Origin: AAA164-E04 sp964342825
GTDB taxonomy: Bacteria > Verrucomicrobiota > Verrucomicrobiia > Limisphaerales > AAA164-E04
NCBI GenBank assembly: GCA_964342825.1
Contig: CAYFHO010000003.1
Span: forward strand, 62,001 to 126,000
Length of the DNA: 64,000 bases
Reading direction: 5' to 3'
Shown here: positions 1 through 7,485 of the stretch, in pieces
Layout of the letters: every line of letters begins with the position of its first letter
Numbering within the stretch: the first letter of the stretch is position 1
The notes under the pieces: model-generated
What the model saw: only the letters and a program-made list of their open reading frames with translations
What the model was told of the DNA's origin: nothing
Database searches by the model: none
Program-made: the position numbers and the translations under genes

Positions 1-179
1 ACTTCGTAATAAACACTAAAACACAAACAAAACCTGCAACACAGATCTGAAATGGTGAGTTGAAATAATCGTAAAAAAAAGTTGTCACTTCTGAGAAATT
101 GTAACAAACTATTCCAAATGCGGTCATCGGCCCTTTCTGGATCGGTGGCCTAGTTTGTTAAAAAATTAGAGGAACTGAT

Positions 180-1349
180 ATGAAATTTAACAAATGGACA
201 GTCGCACTGGCAGCCGCAGGGTTAGTCAGTTTTGGACACAATACGCAAGCGGAAGAAGCCGGCAATGCCGTGATGACCGCTCTCTCGAAAACCACCCTCA
301 GCGGTTATGTTGACACCTCGGTGTCTTGGTCTGACACAAGTGCAGCCGTACCTCTATGGGGTCGTGTTGCCTATCAGAACACCGCAAAGATGGACGGATT
401 CAATCTGGACGTCATCGGGTTGACCCTGGAACAGCCACTGGATGAAAGTGACTGGGCCGCTGGTTACCACGTTGATCTCTTGATCGGTCCTGATGCTAGC
501 TGGTACTCTGGCATTTCTCCAATCGCAACAGCTGGTGCAGCAAATGATACCATTGGTATCAAGCAAGCCTACGTTGCTACCCGTGCTCCTATCGGAAACG
601 GACTGGACCTCAAATTGGGTGTTTACGACGCAATCATCGGATACGAAGTATTCACCAATGGAGCCAACCCTAACTACAGCCGCTCCATGGCTTACAACTT
701 GGAACCATTCTCCCACACTGGAGCATTGGCTTCCTACCAGGTCAACGAAATGATCGGATTGAGCGCTGGTATTGCAAACACCTCCCGCTCAGTACTCAAT
801 GATCGCCCTGGCACACTGGGCGCCAGCTCATCACACTTCTCCTACATGGCAGCGATCGCAATCGTTGCACCTGAAAGTGCTGGAGTTTTGAGCGGAGCAA
901 CCTTGTATGCCGGTTTCCTCGATGGTCTCGCAGGAAACACAAGCACCCAGCCTGACACCGTTAACTACTACGTCGGTGCGGCACTTCCAACCCCTGTTGA
1001 AGGTTTGGCCTTGGGTCTTGCATACGATCGTGTTGAAGACGCACCAGCTGGTGTTGCAGGTATCGACGCTGACGTGATCGGTGCTTATGCCTCTTACCAG
1101 GCTACCGATAAACTGGCTGTTCATGGACGTATCGAATACCTCAGCGGTGACGCAGGTGTTCTTGGCTACGGCGGTGTAGACGACGAAGAATTGCTCGGTT
1201 TGACCGCTACATTGGATTACAGCCTCTGGGACAATGTCATCACCCGTCTGGAAGGTCGCTGGGACCAACAGTTGGATGACAATCCTGACGCTTATGGCAG
1301 CGGTGATGATGTATTCACCCTGACCTTGAATGCGATCTACAACTTCTAA
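180..1349 (+). CDS. Outer-membrane beta-barrel porin, OmpL/BBP2-like
   Basis: Predicted outer-membrane porin for passive uptake of small solutes. Residues 1-24 form a Sec signal peptide ending NTQA before EEAG. The mature part opens with a TTLSGYVDTSVSWS-type strand, has alternating hydrophobic/aromatic strands throughout, and ends LNAIYNF; a C-terminal Phe is the usual signal for barrel assembly. This pattern fits the putative beta-barrel porin-2 family common in Verrucomicrobiota. The ATG at 180 follows a GAGG ribosome site at about 170. The gene is monocistronic, with a strong terminator 28 bases after the stop. Codon use is even and looks highly expressed. Family assignment is by pattern; the transported substrate is unknown. 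Confidence 0.8.
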   Translation: MKFNKWTVALAAAGLVSFGHNTQAEEAGNAVMTALSKTTLSGYVDTSVSWSDTSAAVPLWGRVAYQNTAKMDGFNLDVIGLTLEQPLDESDWAAGYHVDLLIGPDASWYSGISPIATAGAANDTIGIKQAYVATRAPIGNGLDLKLGVYDAIIGYEVFTNGANPNYSRSMAYNLEPFSHTGALASYQVNEMIGLSAGIANTSRSVLNDRPGTLGASSSHFSYMAAIAIVAPESAGVLSGATLYAGFLDGLAGNTSTQPDTVNYYVGAALPTPVEGLALGLAYDRVEDAPAGVAGIDADVIGAYASYQATDKLAVHGRIEYLSGDAGVLGYGGVDDEELLGLTATLDYSLWDNVITRLEGRWDQQLDDNPDAYGSGDDVFTLTLNAIYNF

Positions 1350-1376
1350 TCTTATCGATTAAGAAACCTTTACTTG

Positions 1377-1408
1377 GCCCCGTGAACATAAGTTCGCGGG
1401 GCTTTTTT
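1377..1408 (+). terminator. Rho-independent terminator after the porin gene
   Basis: An 11-bp stem (GCCCCGTGAAC / GTTCGCGGGGC, one G-T wobble) with a 4-base ATAA loop is followed by six T. It lies 28 bases after the porin stop and isolates it from the peroxidase gene. Confidence 0.9.
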
Positions 1409-1456
1409 GTGCGCACCCTTGTATCGCCGATGGAGGGTGATATATTGCTGTTGTCT

Positions 1457-2482
1457 ATGAATCACAAAGTCAAAATCTCTTTGTTATTATTACTGTCGTG
1501 CGGAGTTTTTAGCTCCGTGAGCACCTCAAATGCAGCGGAAGGATCCACTGATTTTGATCAGGCGAAAAAAGCCGAATTAAGGGAGCTTGCCAATAGTCTT
1601 TTCGGCCCATTGCCGGATGCCATGCCAGGATCGGAAAACGATACAGACTACCTTCGACACTTGGGGGAAAAGCTTTATTTCGACACCAGGCTTTCCAAAA
1701 ACAACAGTATCTCATGTAATTCATGCCACCGCGTGGATCAGGGTCTGGGTGGAGTGGACAACGCTTCAGGTTCCACAGGTGCTTTCGGTGACATCGGTGA
1801 TCGAAATGCTCCAACCGTGCTGAATGCTGGTTTTCAACTGGCCCAGTTCTGGGACGGCAGAGCTGAAGATTTAAAGGCACAAGCTAAAGGTCCCATACTG
1901 AATCCTGTTGAAATGGCCATGCCGCATGAAGCAGCGGTTCTAGATCGAATCAGGCTCGATGACACCTATCGCTCTCTCTTCAAAAAGGCATTTCCAAAAT
2001 CAAACCCAGCCATCACTTATGACAATGTAGCCGAGGCGATTGCTGCATTCGAGCGGACTCTCATCACGGAGGACCGGTTTGATGATTTCCTGGGAGGGGA
2101 TGATGAAGCACTTACGCAGAAAGAACTGGAAGGTTTGGAAACATTCACTGCCATAGGATGCACCACCTGCCACACCGGACCGCTCTTGGGAGGCTCCATG
2201 TATCAAAAAGTCGGACTTGTGAATCCATACGAAAATTTTAGTGATATTGGACGTGAAGCTGTGACTAAGGATGAAAACGATAAATATAAGTTCAAGGTGC
2301 CCACCTTGCGTAATGTTGCGATCACGGAACCTTATTTCCATGACGGGGGTGTGGCTACGCTTGGATTTGCTGTTCGAAAAATGGCCTACATGCAGTTAGG
2401 TCTTCAACTGACTTCGGAACAAACAGAGTCTATTGTGGCTTTTCTGGGGGCATTGACCGACAAGTCACGCTCAGGGAAATAG
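1457..2482 (+). CDS. Di-haem cytochrome-c peroxidase / MauG family protein
   Basis: Periplasmic di-haem c-type enzyme that would reduce hydrogen peroxide with electrons from cytochrome c, or act as a MauG-like oxidase. Two CXXCH haem motifs are visible, CNSCH in the N-terminal half and CTTCH in the C-terminal half, and KVPTLRNVAITEPYFHDG matches the conserved C-terminal segment of the family. A Sec signal (KISLLLLLSCGVFSS...SNA) directs export. The frame is open back to a GTG at 1382, but that lies inside the upstream terminator. The ATG at 1457 gives a clean signal peptide. A TTG at 1445, 7 bases after GGAGGG (1432-1437), is an equally good start and would add four residues. Length is normal for the family. 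Confidence 0.88.
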   Translation: MNHKVKISLLLLLSCGVFSSVSTSNAAEGSTDFDQAKKAELRELANSLFGPLPDAMPGSENDTDYLRHLGEKLYFDTRLSKNNSISCNSCHRVDQGLGGVDNASGSTGAFGDIGDRNAPTVLNAGFQLAQFWDGRAEDLKAQAKGPILNPVEMAMPHEAAVLDRIRLDDTYRSLFKKAFPKSNPAITYDNVAEAIAAFERTLITEDRFDDFLGGDDEALTQKELEGLETFTAIGCTTCHTGPLLGGSMYQKVGLVNPYENFSDIGREAVTKDENDKYKFKVPTLRNVAITEPYFHDGGVATLGFAVRKMAYMQLGLQLTSEQTESIVAFLGALTDKSRSGK

Positions 2483-2506
2483 GGACCGAATCAACTTAGA
2501 AAACAG

Positions 2507-2541
2507 AAAACCCCCTTGAAATGAACTTTCAAGGGGGTTTT
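2507..2541. terminator. Bidirectional terminator between convergent genes
   Basis: Perfect 14-bp stem AAAACCCCCTTGAA / TTCAAGGGGGTTTT with a 7-base loop. T-runs on either strand let it end both the peroxidase transcript and the ilvB transcript. Confidence 0.92.
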
Positions 2542-2569
2542 GTTTAAATAGAAACCAGACAAACTTCGA

Positions 2570-4456
2570 TCAAGAAATAATCATATCGGCAACTGTGTGT
2601 GCAGCTGGAATGAAGGGTAGGACGTGCTCGGTGTATGGAACGACCACATCCAAAAGATATGGTTGATCTGAATCAAGCATCCTCTGCATGGCAGCCTTAA
2701 GATCCTTCCTGAACATGACTCGCTCGCAGGGGACATTAAACCCTTTGGCCATGGCAACATAATCCGGGTAAATGGCTTTCATGTTTTCAGGATCACCCAG
2801 GTAAGTATTGCCACGATTGCCCTGATAAAAACGGTCTTCCCACTGCATGACCATTCCAAGATGCTGATTATTGAGGACAATTGCTTTGGCTGCGATTTTT
2901 TCAATATGAGCGGTCGCCAGCTCCTGAATGTTCATCAAGAATGAGCCATCCCCGTCAATATCGATAACATGTTTGTCGGGGCACGCTACCTTGGCCCCCA
3001 TGGCCGCAGGATAGCCAAAGCCCATGGACCCCAGACCTGCGCTGGTAATATACCTGCGTGGCTCATCATATTTAAACCATTGCCCAGCCCACATCTGGTG
3101 CTGCCCCACCCCAGTGGTGATGATGGCGTCACCACCTGTCAATTCATAGAGCATGTCAATGGTCATTTGGGGCAGTATGACTTGATCCTCCATACCTTGA
3201 AGGTGATCTCTCATGTGCTGTGAACGCATGACCTCTTCATCCACACTGTAACGGAAAGCCCCACGTTGTTTCCAATCCTCAATGCGCCGATGCCAGGCAT
3301 CGAACTTGTTTTGGATAGGACGTTTTCGAATCATCTCGACCAAGCGGCCCAGTGCGTACTTCACATCACTAACGACTGGCAATTGAACCTTACGATTCTT
3401 GTTATGCTCGGACTCATCGATATCAACGTGAACAATGGTTCCTTTTTCGCAAAATTTTTCTACCTTGCCGGTCACTCGATCATCAAATCGAACACCAAAA
3501 GCAAGCAGGAGATCTGCACCAGGGTGAACCTCTGTAACTCGAACTTCGCCGTTGGCATCAGCTTCCTTCTTGAATTCACCACTTACCGCCCAATTCGCAA
3601 ATGCTGCCCCATGCATGCCGAGCCACCTCAAGGAGAGCGGATCCGTTTCAGGAAAGGCCCCGCACCCCATGATGGTCGAAGTTACAGGAATACCAGTCAA
3701 ACGCACCAGCTCACGGAGTTCGTGATGGGCTTCACCACTGATGATGCCACCACCGACATACAGAACCGGACGTTCTGCTTTTTGGATCAGGCCAACGATC
3801 TCGTTTAATTCCAAATCGCTTGCTCGACGCATCGGGTCGTATCCGCGAATGTTGACTGATTTTGGAAAAACCGGTTGAGCTTTTGCCTGTTGAATATTTT
3901 TCGGAATGTCAATGACGACGGGCCCTGGTCGCCCCGTTGAGGCGATGTGGAAAGCTTCCTTGACCAGTCTGGGGATGTCGGCGATGTCGGTAACCAGAAA
4001 ACTGTGCTTCACAATGGGAAGGGTCATCCCAAAGAAATCTGTTTCCTGAAAAGCGCCCTTCCCGATCATAGCCTGAGGAACCTGCCCCGTAATGGCAACC
4101 AATGGAGTCGAGTCCATGAAGGCGTCCGCGATACCAGTCACCAAGTTGGTGGCACCTGGTCCACTTGTTGCCATACACACGCCAGGCTTGCCTGATGCTC
4201 TGGCGTAACCTTCAGCCGCAAAAACACCCCCTTGTTCATGCCGGGGAAGAATAACTCGGATCTTGTCTGATCGAGTCAATGCTTGGTGAAGTTCCATACT
4301 GGCACCACCAGGGTAGGCAAATATGGTATCGACCATTTCTCGCTCCAATGCAGCTACAAGGATTTCGCTGCCACTCATTGTGGGACCGATTTCGGGTTTG
4401 TCGTTGGTGTTGGACTCAATGTCCGTTCCTGACTTTTTTGTTTTGGTATCGCTCAT
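2570..4456 (-). CDS. ilvB: Acetolactate synthase large (catalytic) subunit
   Basis: Thiamine-diphosphate- and FAD-dependent acetohydroxyacid synthase, the first common step of valine, leucine and isoleucine synthesis. The N-terminal pyrimidine-binding domain contains the catalytic glutamate (RHEQG, Glu74). The C-terminal domain has the ThDP/Mg motif beginning GDGSF at about residue 502 and a downstream NN. At 628 residues it carries a polar extension of about 25 residues before MSGSEILV, and an in-frame ATG at residue 27 is an alternative start. No ilvN regulatory subunit or ilvC lies beside it, so these must be elsewhere. Upstream is a leader-peptide attenuator, so expression is probably controlled by branched-chain amino acid supply. 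Confidence 0.95.
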   Translation of the reverse strand: MSDTKTKKSGTDIESNTNDKPEIGPTMSGSEILVAALEREMVDTIFAYPGGASMELHQALTRSDKIRVILPRHEQGGVFAAEGYARASGKPGVCMATSGPGATNLVTGIADAFMDSTPLVAITGQVPQAMIGKGAFQETDFFGMTLPIVKHSFLVTDIADIPRLVKEAFHIASTGRPGPVVIDIPKNIQQAKAQPVFPKSVNIRGYDPMRRASDLELNEIVGLIQKAERPVLYVGGGIISGEAHHELRELVRLTGIPVTSTIMGCGAFPETDPLSLRWLGMHGAAFANWAVSGEFKKEADANGEVRVTEVHPGADLLLAFGVRFDDRVTGKVEKFCEKGTIVHVDIDESEHNKNRKVQLPVVSDVKYALGRLVEMIRKRPIQNKFDAWHRRIEDWKQRGAFRYSVDEEVMRSQHMRDHLQGMEDQVILPQMTIDMLYELTGGDAIITTGVGQHQMWAGQWFKYDEPRRYITSAGLGSMGFGYPAAMGAKVACPDKHVIDIDGDGSFLMNIQELATAHIEKIAAKAIVLNNQHLGMVMQWEDRFYQGNRGNTYLGDPENMKAIYPDYVAMAKGFNVPCERVMFRKDLKAAMQRMLDSDQPYLLDVVVPYTEHVLPFIPAAHTVADMIIS

Positions 4457-4497
4457 TGCGGTTTTTTGGTTTCAAACAGCCGGCCTGCCTGAGTCAT

Positions 4498-4528
4498 AAA
4501 AAAACCCACGACCGTTTCCAGCCGTGGG
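4498..4528 (-). terminator. Attenuator terminator of the ilvB leader
   Basis: On the minus strand an 8-bp stem (CCCACGGC / GTCGTGGG, one wobble) with an 8-base loop is followed by seven T, and it ends 41 bases before the ilvB start codon. It sits after the leader-peptide stop and before the structural gene, the classical place for an attenuator. Confidence 0.88.
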
Positions 4529-4571
4529 TTGTTGTCAAAAAATCTTCTTAGCATCGACAAGCCCCGGCCAG
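4518..4571 (-). promoter_or_regulatory. Predicted antiterminator helix of the ilvB leader
   Basis: Leader RNA at 4571-4557 (CTGGCCGGGGCTTGT, codons 27-31 of the leader peptide) can pair with 4532-4518 (ACAACCCACGGCTGG). This gives 14 base pairs with one bulged base on each side. The second segment contains the whole 5' arm of the terminator, so the two structures exclude each other. A ribosome stalled on the valine run would leave the first segment free; one at the stop codon would cover it. The pairing was worked out by hand, without an energy calculation. Confidence 0.7.
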
Positions 4572-4649
4572 TTGGAGTACGACTACCACTACACTCTGCA
4601 GTGGAAGGACTCCCGGACCAAAGACGACCTGTCGTAGATTGTTTCTCAT
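4548..4649 (-). CDS. ilvB leader peptide, valine/leucine-rich, 33 residues
   Basis: Short open frame between a sigma70-type promoter and the ilvB attenuator. It reads MRNNLRQVVFGPGVLPLQSV then VVVVLQLAGACRC and stop. Eight of 33 residues are Val and five are Leu, with five consecutive Val codons at 4592-4578. This is the composition expected of a regulatory peptide that senses charged tRNA-Val and tRNA-Leu, as in the ivbL and ilvL leaders of enterobacteria. No Shine-Dalgarno sequence is visible. The predicted transcript begins only a few bases before the ATG, so it is probably translated as a near-leaderless message. It is too short to be picked up as an ordinary gene, and the evidence is positional and compositional. 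Confidence 0.82.
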   Translation of the reverse strand: MRNNLRQVVFGPGVLPLQSVVVVVLQLAGACRC

Positions 4650-4662
4650 ATAAGAAACAGGA

Positions 4663-4691
4663 CTATTAACGAAACAAATCGAAGAGGTCAA
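4663..4691 (-). promoter_or_regulatory. Sigma70-type promoter of the ilvB leader
   Basis: Minus-strand TTGACC (4691-4686) and TAATAG (4668-4663) are separated by exactly 17 bases. The predicted start point is about 4656, some 7 bases before the leader-peptide ATG. Confidence 0.75.
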
Positions 4692-4727
4692 ATGCGAAAT
4701 GTTCAAAAAAACTGCCCTGGCCGATGA

Positions 4728-5729
4728 TTAGAGGCTGTTTCTCGGATACAAAACGATGAATCCATCATTTACTTCCACCCGGTCCAATGCCAATGCCAAG
4801 TCATGCAATCTGGAATGGACCCTGAACAATCGATTTAAGGCACGTTTCTGGACGGGCTCTGCAATCACATTCATAATTCCATTTCCTTGATAGATAATGG
4901 ACTCAAACATGTCACCCGTCGAATCTTTAGAAAGTGCCAGGTTAGCTTTCACGGACTTGGTAGATGAAGATATTTTCACATCCTTTCCCAACCAACCCAA
5001 AGGAATGTTAGCAATACGTTTTAGTCCATTGGAAGCCATCTGCCGCACACTTGAGTTGTGAATGCGGTGCAACCATCGATGAAAATTCTTGTGATTAACA
5101 TTCAGAGAATCAACTGCAAGTCGTATTTGGCCGCCATGCATACCCAGTCTAAAAGCACCAGATCCTTTGACGTGGATAGGATCGCTACCAAAAAATTTTG
5201 AGTCGCCAATATTGATATCGAAGAAAGTCTGCACACGGTTTTTGTGAATCTTTACCGAGGCTGAATCACGTAAATTACCCAATCGAGTGTCGTGCTTTAA
5301 GAAAGCATTTACTTCTCTTTCCCCGAGGCGAATGGGCTTTTGAGCATTACCAGCTGAAGCTAGTGTAAAGAACTGATGCAGTTTGTCCTTAACAACCTTA
5401 AATTCTTCAAACTTGATTTCCTCCTCGGGATTCAACTGTTCTTGTGTCGAAGAAAAACCCAGCTCTACTTTGCTTTGATTCATTTCAGGAACCAAAACAG
5501 ATTTCATGACCAAAACGGTCACCAGCGCGAAAAGAGAAATTCCGGCCAAGGTAAAGGCTGCGAAGCTAAGAAGAATCATTGAAGGATTGATCCGCTTCGG
5601 GCGTGACTCAATGACATGCTGGTCACGCTGCTCGTGTCGCGTCAGCGTCTCTAAGGACCCATACAATCCACTCTGTTGAAGATCAGGTTGCTGAGAAATA
5701 AGATTTGGCTGTTCAATTAAGTCTTTCAT
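4728..5729 (-). CDS. Membrane-anchored protein of unknown function
   Basis: 333 residues that I do not recognise as a named family. A polar N-terminal part of about 50 residues is followed by one strong transmembrane helix (MILLSFAAFTLAGISLFALV and on), then a soluble region of about 250 residues. The soluble part holds several strand-like segments (FFDINIGDSKFFG, GQIRLAVDSLNVNHKNF) and ends RVEVNDGFIVLYPR. The topology suggests a periplasm-facing or cytoplasmic domain tethered to the inner membrane. A possible ribosome site AAGGA precedes the ATG by 12 bases. It stands alone, with gaps on both sides; the ilvB leader promoter begins about 40 bases past its stop. Confidence 0.6.
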   Translation of the reverse strand: MKDLIEQPNLISQQPDLQQSGLYGSLETLTRHEQRDQHVIESRPKRINPSMILLSFAAFTLAGISLFALVTVLVMKSVLVPEMNQSKVELGFSSTQEQLNPEEEIKFEEFKVVKDKLHQFFTLASAGNAQKPIRLGEREVNAFLKHDTRLGNLRDSASVKIHKNRVQTFFDINIGDSKFFGSDPIHVKGSGAFRLGMHGGQIRLAVDSLNVNHKNFHRWLHRIHNSSVRQMASNGLKRIANIPLGWLGKDVKISSSTKSVKANLALSKDSTGDMFESIIYQGNGIMNVIAEPVQKRALNRLFRVHSRLHDLALALDRVEVNDGFIVLYPRNSL

Positions 5730-6011
5730 GACGCTCTGAATTCCTTAGAGCATCCAGAATGCCAACCATGTCAAAACAGGATCAATGAACGGAAAGAGTG
5801 AGGATTTTCTCAAATTTGAAAGTGCAACAGGACTTACAAACAGGAAAATCAAACCTTAGAAACGTGGTTAAATACTGGATTACAACAAGTTAATCCGCCT
5901 CAAGGCTAGAAAAACTAAAATCCGACAATTGAGCTTTTCTCAAAAATGCAATGTCTCGCTAACACTGCAATACCTATCTTTTGCAATGCGTTTAAAGCCT
6001 TTCGCATGATT

Positions 6012-7484
6012 TCATTTCATGCCTTCATGCTCGGCACGACTCAAGAAGTTGCCGTCAAAAAGGTGCGTTCGGATTAAAGATTGGTCCTTAATCTTGTCGG
6101 CAGATTTTATCACTTCACCCGTCTCTTCCAGCTGTGTAATGGAGTAACCGCGCGAGAGTACTTGAACGGGGCCCAATAATTTTAATTGAGTGGAGGCTTG
6201 GTGAACGCGGTATTGATGACGCGTTAATTCAGCAGAGAAAGCGCTGCTAAAATGCTGTTTAACCTGTTCCAACTGCCGAAACCTTTCGGCCAGTCTATGT
6301 CTGGGATGCATGGTTCTAATCAAGTTGATATCCTGCGCAAGTCGTTCTTTCAACGTATTCAGCCAAAGCGTAGAAGAACGTGAAAGACTGTCCTGAAGGT
6401 CATCAATGCGCTGATTATGTCTTTCAATAACCCGTTTGGGATGGAGGTAATCCAAGCGGCGCCTGACCTGCCCCAGATGAACTTGAGCCTGCTCGCAAAA
6501 AGCCTCAATGCAGGAACGCATCCGAGGACTGGCTTCCTGCAGAAATGAAACCGCAGCTAAGGGGCCTTCAGAAATTATTTCAGCAGCGGCACTTGGAGTG
6601 GCTGCTCTAAAATCCGCCACAAAATCGCTGATGGTAAAATCAATTTCGTGCCCGACAGCGGAAATGACCGGAACGTCAGAGCTGGCAATGGCCCTGGCAA
6701 CCACCTCTTCGTTGAATGCCCATAAATCTTCCAAACTTCCCCCCCCGCGAGTCACAAGGATCATGTCCAAAGGATGAGATTCAGAATCCAGGGCATGCCA
6801 CTGATTGAGGCTCCTGATTGCAGCGGCTATTTCCTCTGCTGCCCCCTGACCTTGAACTCTACAACCTGCAACCACTAACTTGAGCCCGGGGTGCCGCCTG
6901 CCAAGTACGTGAGCCACATCACGAATGGCCGCCCCACTGCAGGAAGTCACCACCCCAATTTGGTGAGGGTACCTGGGTAACGGGCGTTTCCTTTCTGAAT
7001 CAAAAAGCCCTTCCTCCTTAAGCTTCTTCTTTAATTTTTCAAATGCCAACTGAAGCGCCCCTATTCCGTCCAGTTCAATGCCGCGGACGATTAACTGATA
7101 TTGGCCACGGGGCATGTAAACAGAAATGTCACCCTTCAGGATCAATTTGACTCCCTGCTCCAGTTGCTCTCGATGCGAAACTCGTTCTCCTCTAAAAAGC
7201 ACGCAAGATAATTGGGCATCACCATCTTTGAGCGTGAAATAGCAGTGTCCGGAGCTTTGGGCTCTGAAATTACTGATTTCTCCAGAAACACGTATAGACC
7301 GAAATCCGCCTTCGAGCATGTTTCTGATCTTTCGAGTCAGGTCTCCAACAGATAATACTTCTGGTTTACTGGTGGGCTGAGTTGAGGCAGGTTTATCAAC
7401 CCTTTTGGGCTTGACCGGATTCACTTCCGGTTCGGCATCGAACAGATTTTGAAACTCCCATTGGGACGATTGACGACGAGGCAT
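6012..7484 (-). CDS. xseA: Exodeoxyribonuclease VII large subunit
   Basis: Large subunit of the single-strand-specific exonuclease VII, which trims DNA ends in repair. After a variable N-terminus of about 40 residues comes the OB-fold (VGDLTRKIRNMLEGGFRSIRVSGEISNFR), then the catalytic domain with GVVTSCSGAAIRDV, LVTRGGGSLEDLWAFNEE and SAVGHEIDFTISDFVADFRA, then a long coiled-coil region. The size (490) is normal for the family. The start codon is one base after the stop of the upstream DUF255 gene, so the two are co-transcribed. The small-subunit gene xseB, often adjacent, is not found downstream in the 280-base gap or elsewhere in the window. Confidence 0.95.
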   Translation of the reverse strand: MPRRQSSQWEFQNLFDAEPEVNPVKPKRVDKPASTQPTSKPEVLSVGDLTRKIRNMLEGGFRSIRVSGEISNFRAQSSGHCYFTLKDGDAQLSCVLFRGERVSHREQLEQGVKLILKGDISVYMPRGQYQLIVRGIELDGIGALQLAFEKLKKKLKEEGLFDSERKRPLPRYPHQIGVVTSCSGAAIRDVAHVLGRRHPGLKLVVAGCRVQGQGAAEEIAAAIRSLNQWHALDSESHPLDMILVTRGGGSLEDLWAFNEEVVARAIASSDVPVISAVGHEIDFTISDFVADFRAATPSAAAEIISEGPLAAVSFLQEASPRMRSCIEAFCEQAQVHLGQVRRRLDYLHPKRVIERHNQRIDDLQDSLSRSSTLWLNTLKERLAQDINLIRTMHPRHRLAERFRQLEQVKQHFSSAFSAELTRHQYRVHQASTQLKLLGPVQVLSRGYSITQLEETGEVIKSADKIKDQSLIRTHLFDGNFLSRAEHEGMK

Positions 7485-7485
7485 A

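Noticed and set aside
1382..1456. GTG start at 1382 extending the peroxidase upstream
   Set aside because: It lies inside the porin terminator stem and would place a non-hydrophobic stretch before a good signal peptide.
3266..3808. 180-codon plus-strand frame
   Set aside because: Antisense to ilvB, no domain features.
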